From Paenibacillus silvae (GTDB lineage: Bacteria; Bacillota; Bacilli; Paenibacillales; Paenibacillaceae), in NCBI RefSeq assembly GCF_014639235.1, contig NZ_BMFU01000010.1, positions 62,001 through 126,000 on the forward strand: DNA of 64,000 nucleotides. Direction: 5' to 3'. Of the stretch, positions 53,074 through 61,863 are shown in pieces. Numbering within the stretch: the first letter of the stretch is position 1; each line of letters opens with the position of its first letter. The notes under the pieces were generated by a model that saw only the letters and a list, made by a program, of their open reading frames with translations, ran no database searches and was not told the origin of the DNA. Made by a program: the position numbers and the translations under genes.

Positions 53074-54759
53074 CTATCTCAGTTTATCCTTCCATAAATG
53101 AACGCGATTTCGTATGAGCGCTGTATATTGTTTTTCCATTTTTTCTGCTCCTGCCTGGTTCAGCTCTGTAATCATGCCATTAAAAATCACATCAAATTGC
53201 TCGGGTGAGCTGAGCACCGCTTCGGGAATCCGTTTGCGAATAATGTCCTGTGTTTTCTGGAATATGACCATATACTCGGAGTCGCTTGGTGCGGGCATGT
53301 TGTATGCTGCTCCCCACGGTTTAACCGGGAATTGCTCTTCGCTAGGGAACAGATCCTTCCATGTCGATGCACCGTAGGCTTGCAGCGTTTCCTTCTCTGC
53401 TTCGGTGTATCCCGCTTCAATCTGTTCAGGAAAGTTGGTCGTGTAATAATTGTCCGTGGAGTCTTTCACACCGTCTCCATACCGTCCGGACATATTTTTA
53501 TATAATCCAATTCCAGACTCTTTCTGGAACTTGGACGCATGATTCGTTTTCTGATCCTGAACAGCCGCAGGAATTACCCGCTTGCCTTCCTTGATCTCAT
53601 AATGCTTGCCCTCAATGCCCCAGTTCATCAGAACTTGACCTTCCTCCGAAGCCAGATAATCAAAAAACTTGATCGTTCTCACCGGATCAGGATTTGCTGT
53701 AGTGATGCCTACTCCCCAGCCCGATACAAAACCGGGATTCTGGAAGGAATGATCTCTCATCTCTTCGGACAGAGTGACCGGGAAATGGGAATAGGCCGAT
53801 TCTGCTTTGCCCTCTGATTTCAGTTCGTTCTCCGCATCAGCGTATCCCCAATCCTGATCAATAACTCCCAGTACACGTCCACTGGCAATTTTGGATTTAT
53901 ACTGGTCCGATTTCTGGACAAAGCTCTCCTGGTCAAGCAAACCTTCGTTGTACATATGATTCAACCAGCGGAAGTACTCCTTTTCCTCCGGGCGTTTATA
54001 ATGCAACATCGCTTCATAGGTTTCAGGATGGATATAGTATTCACCATCATCCGGTGCACCTGTTGCGAGAAATGCCGGGTTGGTGACTGTGATCATAATT
54101 CTCCAGCCCTCTGCATCCAGCGTTAACGGAATGGTGGGCTGACCGTCCGTCACAGGATGCTTCTCACTGTAAGCTCGCAATACATTTTCATAATCCTGAA
54201 GGGTGCGGACTGGAGGGTAACCAAGCTCTTTCAGTACTCGATGCTGAATACCAAATCCCCCGCCTGCATCAAAATAGGTCTGGTCCACCGCATAATACGT
54301 CGGCAGCACATAGATTGCCTGATCTTCATTACTGTATTTCAGCCGATTCATGTAATTACCATATAGCTTTTTCAGATTGGGAGCGTATTGTTCAATGAGG
54401 TCCGTCAGATCCAACATTGCCCCAGCCTCCACCAGCTTGCTTAGCTCCCCTTTGGGTGACACGATATCGGGGAAGTCTCCGCTAGCTGCCATCAGGGATA
54501 TTTTGTCCTGTCCCCCGCTCACATCAAACTCTCCGTTCAGGGTTACCCCTGTTTTGGCTGTAATAACCTTGCCAACATCATCGTTCATGCCATTCCAGTT
54601 CGGACTCGGATCTACACTGAAAAAATCGAACGCAAGTGGAGACGGTACTCCGCTAGTATTCGTAAGTGACGTTTTACCGCCGACGCCTCCATCACAGGAT
54701 GTAATCAAAAGTAAAGCTAGAAGCGGCCCCAGTGCGACCTTCATTTTAGAACTGGACAT
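53074..54759 (-). CDS. Solute-binding lipoprotein 3 (LplA/YtcQ-like)
   Basis: 561 residues, lipobox ITSC (C22). It is a more diverged paralogue of lipoproteins 1 and 2; conserved parts include KISLMAASGDFPDIVSPKG, IPLTLDAEGWRIMITVTNP and TNFPEQIEAGYTEAEKETLQ. GGGAGG before the ATG at 54759 decides the start. It directly follows the two permease genes (200 bp gap) and is probably their main receptor. Confidence 0.9.
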   Translation of the reverse strand: MSSSKMKVALGPLLALLLITSCDGGVGGKTSLTNTSGVPSPLAFDFFSVDPSPNWNGMNDDVGKVITAKTGVTLNGEFDVSGGQDKISLMAASGDFPDIVSPKGELSKLVEAGAMLDLTDLIEQYAPNLKKLYGNYMNRLKYSNEDQAIYVLPTYYAVDQTYFDAGGGFGIQHRVLKELGYPPVRTLQDYENVLRAYSEKHPVTDGQPTIPLTLDAEGWRIMITVTNPAFLATGAPDDGEYYIHPETYEAMLHYKRPEEKEYFRWLNHMYNEGLLDQESFVQKSDQYKSKIASGRVLGVIDQDWGYADAENELKSEGKAESAYSHFPVTLSEEMRDHSFQNPGFVSGWGVGITTANPDPVRTIKFFDYLASEEGQVLMNWGIEGKHYEIKEGKRVIPAAVQDQKTNHASKFQKESGIGLYKNMSGRYGDGVKDSTDNYYTTNFPEQIEAGYTEAEKETLQAYGASTWKDLFPSEEQFPVKPWGAAYNMPAPSDSEYMVIFQKTQDIIRKRIPEAVLSSPEQFDVIFNGMITELNQAGAEKMEKQYTALIRNRVHLWKDKLR

Positions 54760-54961
54760 AATGGTAATCCTCCCTATTTCATACGTCTGTCTTATACGGA
54801 ACTGTTCTGTTCCTCTCTTAGCTTCCTGTATTATCCCTGCCGCCACACCTGAAAGTTTTAGCGTATGGCAGCAGCCGGGATATCCTGAGCTTCTCTATAT
54901 AAGTACTCTATTATAGGTTTACAATCCATTATTAGGCCAGTCTTTACATCTGCATCAAGGT

Positions 54962-55864
54962 CTATGCTTTTACCGCCCCAAGTGTCATACCACCGACAAA
55001 GTATTTTTGCAGGAATGGATACACGATCAGAATAGGAACCGTTACAACGATGGTAATCGCCATTTTGATGGATTCCGGTGAGATTTGTGCCATCTGCTGC
55101 GCCATATCATTGGCATTCCGTCCGGCTCCCGAGCCTTGCTGTGTACTTTGCAGCACCTTCATCAGCTCGTATTGCAGCGTAGTCAGATGTGCCTTCGAGC
55201 CATTATACAGATACGTATCGAACCAGGCATTCCACTGACCTACAGCCAGGAACAAAGCGATTGTGGCAAGTACCGGTTTGCACAATGGAAGAATAATGCG
55301 GTAATAGATTGTAAAATCATTGGCACCGTCCAGCTTGGCTGATTCCTGCAAGGCATAAGGCAAACCGTCAATGAATGAACGGATAATAAATACGTTCCAG
55401 GCGCTGATCATACCAGGCAGTACGTATACCCAGAAGGTACCGATCAGATTCAGGTCACGCATCAGAATGTATACCGGGATCAGACCCCCGGAGAAATACA
55501 TTGTCAGCGCCAACGTGGTGGAAACAAATTTTCGAAGACCGAAATCAGGTCTGCTCAGTGTAAAAGCGATCATGGATGAGCTGATCAGACCGAGTAGTGT
55601 ACCCACAAGGGTACGCATAATAGAGATTTTCAAACCTTGCAGCAAGCCGTCATATTGAAAAATCGTCTGATAGTTCTGCAGCGTAAATTCGCGCGGCCAC
55701 AGATAGATTCCACCACGTACAGTATCGGCCGAGTTATTCAGCGAGATCGCCAGTACGTTAAGAAATGGATACAGTGTTACAACCAGCACCATGGTCATCG
55801 CGAGGATATTGAATATATCGAACACTTTGTCGCCCCGTGTGGCATTGAATGCTTTGTTCGCCAT
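54962..55864 (-). CDS. Lpl-type ABC permease (LplC/YtcP-like)
   Basis: 300 residues, six helices. The EAA loop ALQESAKLDGANDFTIYYRIILPLCKP is intact. TLYPFLNVLAISLNNS near the N-terminus is typical of the YtcP group. GGGAGGGGAG precedes the ATG. It is 14 bp after the partner permease. The ATPase is encoded elsewhere, as usual for this class. Confidence 0.92.
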   Translation of the reverse strand: MANKAFNATRGDKVFDIFNILAMTMVLVVTLYPFLNVLAISLNNSADTVRGGIYLWPREFTLQNYQTIFQYDGLLQGLKISIMRTLVGTLLGLISSSMIAFTLSRPDFGLRKFVSTTLALTMYFSGGLIPVYILMRDLNLIGTFWVYVLPGMISAWNVFIIRSFIDGLPYALQESAKLDGANDFTIYYRIILPLCKPVLATIALFLAVGQWNAWFDTYLYNGSKAHLTTLQYELMKVLQSTQQGSGAGRNANDMAQQMAQISPESIKMAITIVVTVPILIVYPFLQKYFVGGMTLGAVKA

Positions 55865-55878
55865 AATGTCTCCCCTCC

Positions 55879-56862
55879 CTACATGATGCTTTCTTTGGTG
55901 AATTTTTTGAACAAGCCGTTTGCCGTAAACAGAAGGATGATGCTGACAACGGAGTTGAATATACCAATTGCTGTGCCATACGAGAAACGCCCCATATTCA
56001 AACCGTAATTGAGCGCATATAGATCAAGCACCTCTGAGTAATCGAGTACCAGACTGTTCTGGAGCAGGAACTGTTTCTCGAAGCCGATGCTGATCAGATG
56101 TCCGATGGACATGATGAACAATACCGAGATAGTTGTCCGAATACCTGGTAATGTAATATGCCACATCTGTCTGAAACGGTTCGCACCGTCCACACGGGAA
56201 GCCTCATACAGCTCCTGGTCAATCCCCGTAATGGCTGCCAGATAGATGATCGCATTCCAGCCGGTTTCCTTCCACATATCTGAAGCGGTCACAATGTACC
56301 AGAACAAATTCCCCTTTGCCATGAACTGGATCGGCTGATCAATAATATTCAGACCAATCAAAAGATCATTGACAATCCCGCCATCCGTGGACAACATTTT
56401 GGTGATAATGCCCGCCACAACAACCCAGGATACAAAGTGAGGAAGGTAAGATACGGTCTGTACAGCCCGTTTGAAGAACATACCTCTCATTTCATTCAGC
56501 AGGATGGCAAAAACAATCGGCACGACAAAACCGACGATCAGTCCCATCAAGCTCATCGCCAGTGTATTACGAAGCACCAGATAGAATCGGTCATCACTGA
56601 ACAATTCTGCAAAATGTTTAAACCCGACCCACTGCTGATCTCCGAAAGACCTGGCCGGTTTATAGTTTTGGAAAGCCATCGTCCATCCCCACAGTGGCAG
56701 ATAGTTAAATACGAAAACCCAAGCTACGAATGGCAATGACATCAAATAAAGATACTTCTGTTGTTTGATTCTGTCCCAAACTCCGTTTCGCCGCTGCTTC
56801 AATGGCGGTTTGGGGTCACTGCTTCTTTTCGCGGAAGCGGATTTATTTGTTAGCGTTTCCAT
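55879..56862 (-). CDS. Lpl-type ABC permease (LplB/YteP-like)
   Basis: 327 residues, six helices after a basic cytoplasmic N-terminus. YLPLWGWTMAFQNYKP and the EAA loop ELYEASRVDGANRFRQMWHITLP are characteristic of LplB/YteP, which in Bacillus imports rhamnogalacturonan-derived or other complex oligosaccharides. GGAGGGGGAACGG precedes the ATG. It is the first gene of the permease operon and lies between it and a GH2 gene on the same strand. Confidence 0.92.
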   Translation of the reverse strand: METLTNKSASAKRSSDPKPPLKQRRNGVWDRIKQQKYLYLMSLPFVAWVFVFNYLPLWGWTMAFQNYKPARSFGDQQWVGFKHFAELFSDDRFYLVLRNTLAMSLMGLIVGFVVPIVFAILLNEMRGMFFKRAVQTVSYLPHFVSWVVVAGIITKMLSTDGGIVNDLLIGLNIIDQPIQFMAKGNLFWYIVTASDMWKETGWNAIIYLAAITGIDQELYEASRVDGANRFRQMWHITLPGIRTTISVLFIMSIGHLISIGFEKQFLLQNSLVLDYSEVLDLYALNYGLNMGRFSYGTAIGIFNSVVSIILLFTANGLFKKFTKESIM

Positions 56863-57070
56863 CTCCGTTCCCCCTCCTCTGTTTTTATAAAATAATCATA
56901 ATCGATAGAGCGTTTCCAAAATACCATCTGGATTTTAGAGAAAATCATATAGAAATTAGATATTCCCCTTTAAAACAAGACATTAGACCGTTAAAATTAG
57001 TGATAATTTGAACTAACCAACGCACACGAATACATATAAAGGAAGATATGATTATTAATTACTATAAACC

Positions 57071-57083
57071 GAAAACGTTTTTT
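57071..57083. promoter_or_regulatory. Cre-like box upstream of the permease operon
   Basis: GAAAACGTTTTTT, about 210 bp before the first permease gene. It is a partial match to catabolite-responsive elements. Confidence 0.45.
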
Positions 57084-57114
57084 AGAAATCGTTTACCTTT
57101 GTTTCAGGGCATAT

Positions 57115-57138
57115 CAAAAAGAGACCTTCTCAGGTCCC
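57115..57138 (-). terminator. Terminator of the GH2 gene
   Basis: On the minus strand GGGACCT-gaga-AGGTCTC is followed by TTTTTG, 18 bp past the GH2 stop, so the permease operon has a separate promoter in 56863-57115. Confidence 0.8.
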
Positions 57139-57155
57139 TTAACATGCTCCCTTTT

Positions 57156-60155
57156 TTATAAGGTAAATTGAATGGGTTGAAGCTTGAACATACCTAGTAA
57201 CTGAGCGGATGTGATCGAATGTTCCGGCTTGAACTGCTCTCCGCGCACATAAGTCAACATTTCTTGAAACAGGAACGCCGCTTCCGGTCGTTTCATCAAG
57301 GCTGTGTCTGTAAAAGAAAAAGAGGATACCAGCAACCGGCCCTTCCCCGCTCTGGCCTCGAATGCATAGGCCAACCGTTTGGCCCGGTGAAAATGATCCA
57401 CCACTTCAATCAGCGGTGTAACGTCCTGCATGGTGTCGAGGCATAGTGCAGGCGTTCCGTTCACCAGATGATACCAGTGCCAGTCTGAAGCCCCATCCTG
57501 CGGAAAAGCACCAAGCATCGGCGTTTCTTGCTCGATATACATCCCCATCGTAGCTCCAGGCTGCGTGGCAAACATGAGATAATTCCAGAACACCGGGAGG
57601 TATTTCGTTTCCACCGGATCATACAGATCCTCGGCAGCTGGCATAAGCCAAACCCTGCCGCCATTCAAGAGATAATCCAGTACATTTGAAGTCAGCGACT
57701 TCACAATCACCAGGTCATGCTGGCCTTGTTTTAATAAACGGTAACCATCCACATGGTCCACACGATCAGCATATGATTCAACCAGCAGAGGCTGCAGCTC
57801 CTTCACCGTGTTCCAGACCCTTCTCATCTCTCCATGACGTTCTCTATCCAGTATCATCATCGGAAACGACCAGCCATGCCAATCATTCCGAGCCACCAGA
57901 GTATGGGCATCCGAAACATTATCGTATCGCAGCTCCGCTTCTACTCGAAATGCAGCTGCACCCGTGCCCGGCGCGTTTGCGTGAATGCTCCCCAGAGAGA
58001 TGACCGAGCCGCAAGAGATATCCCCGTACCTCCACATTCCTTCAGCAAGTGTCACTCCATCTTCATCTGCACCCGCATCTGTAACAACCCTCCAATGGAC
58101 AGCGGCGTTCTTTAACACCCTTTTGCCATAATGGGATATGCTCACATCGATTTCAATCGCTTCTCCGGCGTAGTATGTCCGCTCCCTGGAACCTAGAAGT
58201 ATCACTACATCGGCATTGAATTGTTTAACTTCATCCGGTGTGGTAATTCCTTTACTATCCCAGAACACATCCAGAAAACCGGTTGTAGCATGGCCCTGCC
58301 CTGGAAAATCACGAATATCCAGCAGCTGAATGCCCGCAGCATCCGATGTTCTTCTTACGCGCTCCATGGCTTCTTTCAGCGAGCGCATCAGATGTGTGCC
58401 CGTTGCCTGCTGATACTGCCCCAGCTTGCTCATCATGCCTTTGCGAGAGAGCGATTCTTCAACAGGCTCTAACCACGTAGGCCGAAAAACTCCTGTATAC
58501 TTTCGCCTCTCCTGAGGACGAACATACATCGTAAACTGCGCATGCTCATGCCCGATAATCGGCTGTGAAGCAAGCCTTGTAACTGAATGATAATCCAGCG
58601 TAGTATCCGGCATAGCGGAGAGCACGGATTCCAGCGGCGGATGCCAGTTGAAGGATTGAATATAATAGTCGGCCTCTCGTCCCCGTGCCGGAAGCTGTCC
58701 AAAGCCTGTATTGTCTGTGTACAGTCGGGAAGGGTCCTTCTGTCTTGCTCTGTCGAGCATTGCATTCAGCTCAGGATGTCCGTTTGCCCCAATGAGCTCA
58801 TTGCCAAGGGAGAACAGCACAAAGGAAGGGTGCCCATGGAGTGTCTCAAGCAGCCGATCCAGCTCCTGGATCAGATAGGTCTGTATTTCAGGAGGAGCAG
58901 GAACATCTCGCTGCTCAAAAAAGCGTGACCAATGAGGAAGCTCGGCCTGCACCAGCATACCCACCTCATCGGCTGCCTCCCAGAACGGTTCAGGCGCACT
59001 CCACCCGTGTAATCGTACATGGTTGAACCCGTAAGACTTGGCTATGCGAAACTGCCGGACATAGTGGGCAACCTCCCACACGGGATAACCTGTCAGCGGA
59101 AAGATGCAGCAGTCTACGTAGCCGCGCAGAAAAACGGGCGTTCCGTTCAGCACCAGCTGTTTACCTCTCGCCGTAAACGAACGCATGCCAAACCGCTGCT
59201 CTACTTGGTCGAGCTCCTGATCAACCTCTTGCAGCCGAATAACGGCCCGGTACAAGGCAGGATGCTCATCCGTCCAATCTGCGATGGGATACTCGGCATC
59301 CAGTGCAATCTGTTGTGAAAATGGCAGCAACACCGTATCCGGCCCTGTATCGTTGTCACTCCCATAATCACGCTGGACTGCACCTGATGTACGTTGTTCG
59401 TGCTTTAATGCCAGATGCTCACACTTGAGCCATGTGCCGTTCGGATGCTGTATATCCAACCGAAGCTTGAGGGATGCAGCTGCGGACGGATCAGGTACAC
59501 TTAATACACCATGCACCTCTATTGTTCCGCTATCCAGGTCAGGCTCAATTCGAACCGTATGCACCCGGCATAGTGGAAGCCTTTCCAAAAATGCTCCACC
59601 TGTAATACCACCCCAAGCCGTAGCCGTATGCAAAGAGTGAATATGACTGCCGGCCAGAGCAAGCTTCATCGTATTATCCACCCAAATCTCGATCCGGTTG
59701 ATCTCTCCAGGCTTGACCCAAGGCGTTACTTCCCACGTATGTTCCGTCAACAGACTATCCCGTTCTCCAGCGTCAACGCCGTTGAACCACAGCCTGGAAG
59801 TCCATCGCACGCCTTGAAGCCTGAATACATAGTGGCCGCCGGTTTCATCAGCCGGGATATGGACATCCTGAGCGTACCAGGCCGAGCCCTCATATTCACG
59901 AACTTTGGTCCACGTGTCCATCCTTGCATATTCCGGCTCTTCCCCGTATCCCTGCTCCTCCCATGAACCAGGAATCTGAATGGTATTCCATACGGTATCC
60001 TGCCGGTTCGGGGGGCTGTAATGCTGTGTGCCTCGCTTTTCCCTCACTACTTCAGCCTGCCCAGCCAACTGGAACTGCCAGGTTCCGTTCAAGTTTATCG
60101 TGTAACGTGCAGCAGCTACATCCGGTCGATTCATATATCGCAGCCATCCCTTCAT
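57156..60155 (-). CDS. GH2-family glycosidase
   Basis: 999 residues, no signal peptide, so it acts inside the cell. A jelly-roll sugar-binding domain (about 18-200: LNGTWQFQL, IPGSWEEQGYG, WFNGVDAG), an Ig-like domain and a TIM barrel follow. Acid/base E453 is in LFSLGNELIG and the likely nucleophile E537 is in IIGHEHAQF. The part after about 600 is unusual and long. GH2 covers beta-galactosidases, glucuronidases, mannosidases and others; I cannot choose. The start at 60155 has a poor ribosome site, and ATG at 60134 with AAGGGATGG upstream is an alternative. It lies between the YesMN pair and the transporter. Confidence 0.83.
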   Translation of the reverse strand: MKGWLRYMNRPDVAAARYTINLNGTWQFQLAGQAEVVREKRGTQHYSPPNRQDTVWNTIQIPGSWEEQGYGEEPEYARMDTWTKVREYEGSAWYAQDVHIPADETGGHYVFRLQGVRWTSRLWFNGVDAGERDSLLTEHTWEVTPWVKPGEINRIEIWVDNTMKLALAGSHIHSLHTATAWGGITGGAFLERLPLCRVHTVRIEPDLDSGTIEVHGVLSVPDPSAAASLKLRLDIQHPNGTWLKCEHLALKHEQRTSGAVQRDYGSDNDTGPDTVLLPFSQQIALDAEYPIADWTDEHPALYRAVIRLQEVDQELDQVEQRFGMRSFTARGKQLVLNGTPVFLRGYVDCCIFPLTGYPVWEVAHYVRQFRIAKSYGFNHVRLHGWSAPEPFWEAADEVGMLVQAELPHWSRFFEQRDVPAPPEIQTYLIQELDRLLETLHGHPSFVLFSLGNELIGANGHPELNAMLDRARQKDPSRLYTDNTGFGQLPARGREADYYIQSFNWHPPLESVLSAMPDTTLDYHSVTRLASQPIIGHEHAQFTMYVRPQERRKYTGVFRPTWLEPVEESLSRKGMMSKLGQYQQATGTHLMRSLKEAMERVRRTSDAAGIQLLDIRDFPGQGHATTGFLDVFWDSKGITTPDEVKQFNADVVILLGSRERTYYAGEAIEIDVSISHYGKRVLKNAAVHWRVVTDAGADEDGVTLAEGMWRYGDISCGSVISLGSIHANAPGTGAAAFRVEAELRYDNVSDAHTLVARNDWHGWSFPMMILDRERHGEMRRVWNTVKELQPLLVESYADRVDHVDGYRLLKQGQHDLVIVKSLTSNVLDYLLNGGRVWLMPAAEDLYDPVETKYLPVFWNYLMFATQPGATMGMYIEQETPMLGAFPQDGASDWHWYHLVNGTPALCLDTMQDVTPLIEVVDHFHRAKRLAYAFEARAGKGRLLVSSFSFTDTALMKRPEAAFLFQEMLTYVRGEQFKPEHSITSAQLLGMFKLQPIQFTL

Positions 60156-60163
60156 CTGGACTC

Positions 60164-60178
60164 TTGTACACTGTACAA
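60164..60178. promoter_or_regulatory. 15-bp palindrome at the GH2 start
   Basis: TTGTACA-C-TGTACAA, a perfect 7-1-7 inverted repeat nine bases upstream of the first possible start codon. It is probably an operator; the protein binding it is unknown. Confidence 0.5.
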
Positions 60179-60294
60179 TCAGTCTACGGTGTATAATCCT
60201 GCTTAGACCATTGCTTATTGCGGGAAGTACATGGACTATATTATGAAGCCTTCGTATTATTCATCTGGTGCTGCCCTTAACCCTTTAGGCCAAG

Positions 60295-61863
60295 TCAAGA
60301 CTGCGATCTGGATTGTTTATACGCTGAAGGGGACTCTCCTACATACTTCTTGAATTTACTGTGAAAATAGTCCACGTTCGCATATCCCACTCTTGCAGCG
60401 ACCTGATGAACCTTTAACCCTTCGTCAAGCAGCGTTTTGGCTTTTTCGATGCGCACCTTGTCCAGAAAGGCGTTAAAGTACTCGCCGGTATGGTTTTTGA
60501 ACAATTTTCCCAAATAACTGCTGTTGTAATTAAACACCTCGGCCAGAACCTCAAGCTTCAGATTCTCACCGGGGTTACGCTGAATGAATTCAATCATCTG
60601 TTTCATCACGGTGTCCTTGCTGCCGCCGCCCATGCGCTGAATCAGACGGTTCAAATGTTCTGCCGACATCGCTATAAGATCAGCTATCGTCAACTGATGG
60701 TATACCTCGTTAATCAGCACCGAGTGTTCCTGCATAATGGACTGCATCTGCTGATTGGCAGCAGCAAGCTTGTTGAAGGCAAGTGAGAACACTTGCGAAA
60801 ATGCAGTCTTGATCGCTTGCTCTGTCCAGTGGTGCGTCACCAGACGCTCCTGCATCTCCCCAAGCACACGCATGACAGATTCACTGCTGCGAATATCCAG
60901 CGCATAATACAGCTTGTCCGCCAGTTCTACCTCGTCAGGCTCCTGTAAACCATCTGCCTCCGCAGCCGAATGGTCTTTATGCTCACCCCGCGGAGAGATT
61001 CGGCCTTCTTCCCAGCGTTTGATCCGCTGTTCTGTGAACAGGAAACGTTGGGCAAGCAGGCTGCTCGCTTGTGTATACGACCTCGCAATCTCCGCGGTAG
61101 ACTGCACAGGCTTCCCGGCAGCCGCATACATCTTCACATCCCATTCGGCCAGCAAGGTTTGCAATTCATCGTAAAGGCTCTGTGATGTGGAATTCTGATC
61201 AACTATCTCCTGTGTTAACAGACCCAGTCCCGAATGGAAGGAAAATACGATGCCCCGCTGCTTCTGATCAAAGGCCTCCACCAGCTTGCGTTTTATTTCA
61301 TTGCTCCGCTGCAGGTCCGGCGCTGCATGAATCTCCAATAAGATGACTTGATACTGCGGCCAGTGCAGGCCAAGACTATCCGTCTCAACGCCGCCTTCAC
61401 CCTGAAGAGAGTCATACAGCAGCGCTTCAATCTGATGCTCCCTGTACGCTGTATCTTCTCCCGCATAGCGAGCCAGCGCCTCCCGTTCCTGGTTAAGCTG
61501 CACAGCAATACGCTCAAGCTCCGCAATAATCTCGTCTTCATCCACCGGCTTCAGCAAGTATCCGTCCACGCCGAAACTGATTGCTTTTTTGGCATAGTCA
61601 AAGTCAGCGTATCCGCTCAGAATCAGAAAATGCGCATCCGGATGCTGCACGCGGAGCTCCTCGATGACCTCCAGGCCCGTCATGCCTGGCATCCGTATAT
61701 CAATAATGGTCAGGTCAGGCAACATCTCATTGAAATAGGCGATGGCCTCCCGCCCGCTTCCGGCAGTAGCCATAACCTGAAAGCTGTATTTTTCCCAATC
61801 GATAATCGTGGTCAGTCCCTCGCGAATGCTCGGTTCATCATCGACCAACAATACTTTATACAT
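60295..61863 (-). CDS. YesN-type response regulator (REC + AraC)
   Basis: 522 residues. A receiver domain (1-120) has phospho-acceptor D55 in IIDIRMPGMTG and acidic DDE at 8-10. A central helical region follows. A C-terminal AraC double helix-turn-helix (about 420-520) contains VFNYNSSYLGKLFKNHTG and VHQVAARVGYANVDYFHSKF. Such regulators activate adjacent carbohydrate genes when phosphorylated by a YesM partner. Its start overlaps the kinase gene end by 8 bp, so the two are translationally coupled. Likely targets are the GH2 gene and the Lpl-type transporter. Confidence 0.94.
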   Translation of the reverse strand: MYKVLLVDDEPSIREGLTTIIDWEKYSFQVMATAGSGREAIAYFNEMLPDLTIIDIRMPGMTGLEVIEELRVQHPDAHFLILSGYADFDYAKKAISFGVDGYLLKPVDEDEIIAELERIAVQLNQEREALARYAGEDTAYREHQIEALLYDSLQGEGGVETDSLGLHWPQYQVILLEIHAAPDLQRSNEIKRKLVEAFDQKQRGIVFSFHSGLGLLTQEIVDQNSTSQSLYDELQTLLAEWDVKMYAAAGKPVQSTAEIARSYTQASSLLAQRFLFTEQRIKRWEEGRISPRGEHKDHSAAEADGLQEPDEVELADKLYYALDIRSSESVMRVLGEMQERLVTHHWTEQAIKTAFSQVFSLAFNKLAAANQQMQSIMQEHSVLINEVYHQLTIADLIAMSAEHLNRLIQRMGGGSKDTVMKQMIEFIQRNPGENLKLEVLAEVFNYNSSYLGKLFKNHTGEYFNAFLDKVRIEKAKTLLDEGLKVHQVAARVGYANVDYFHSKFKKYVGESPSAYKQSRSQS

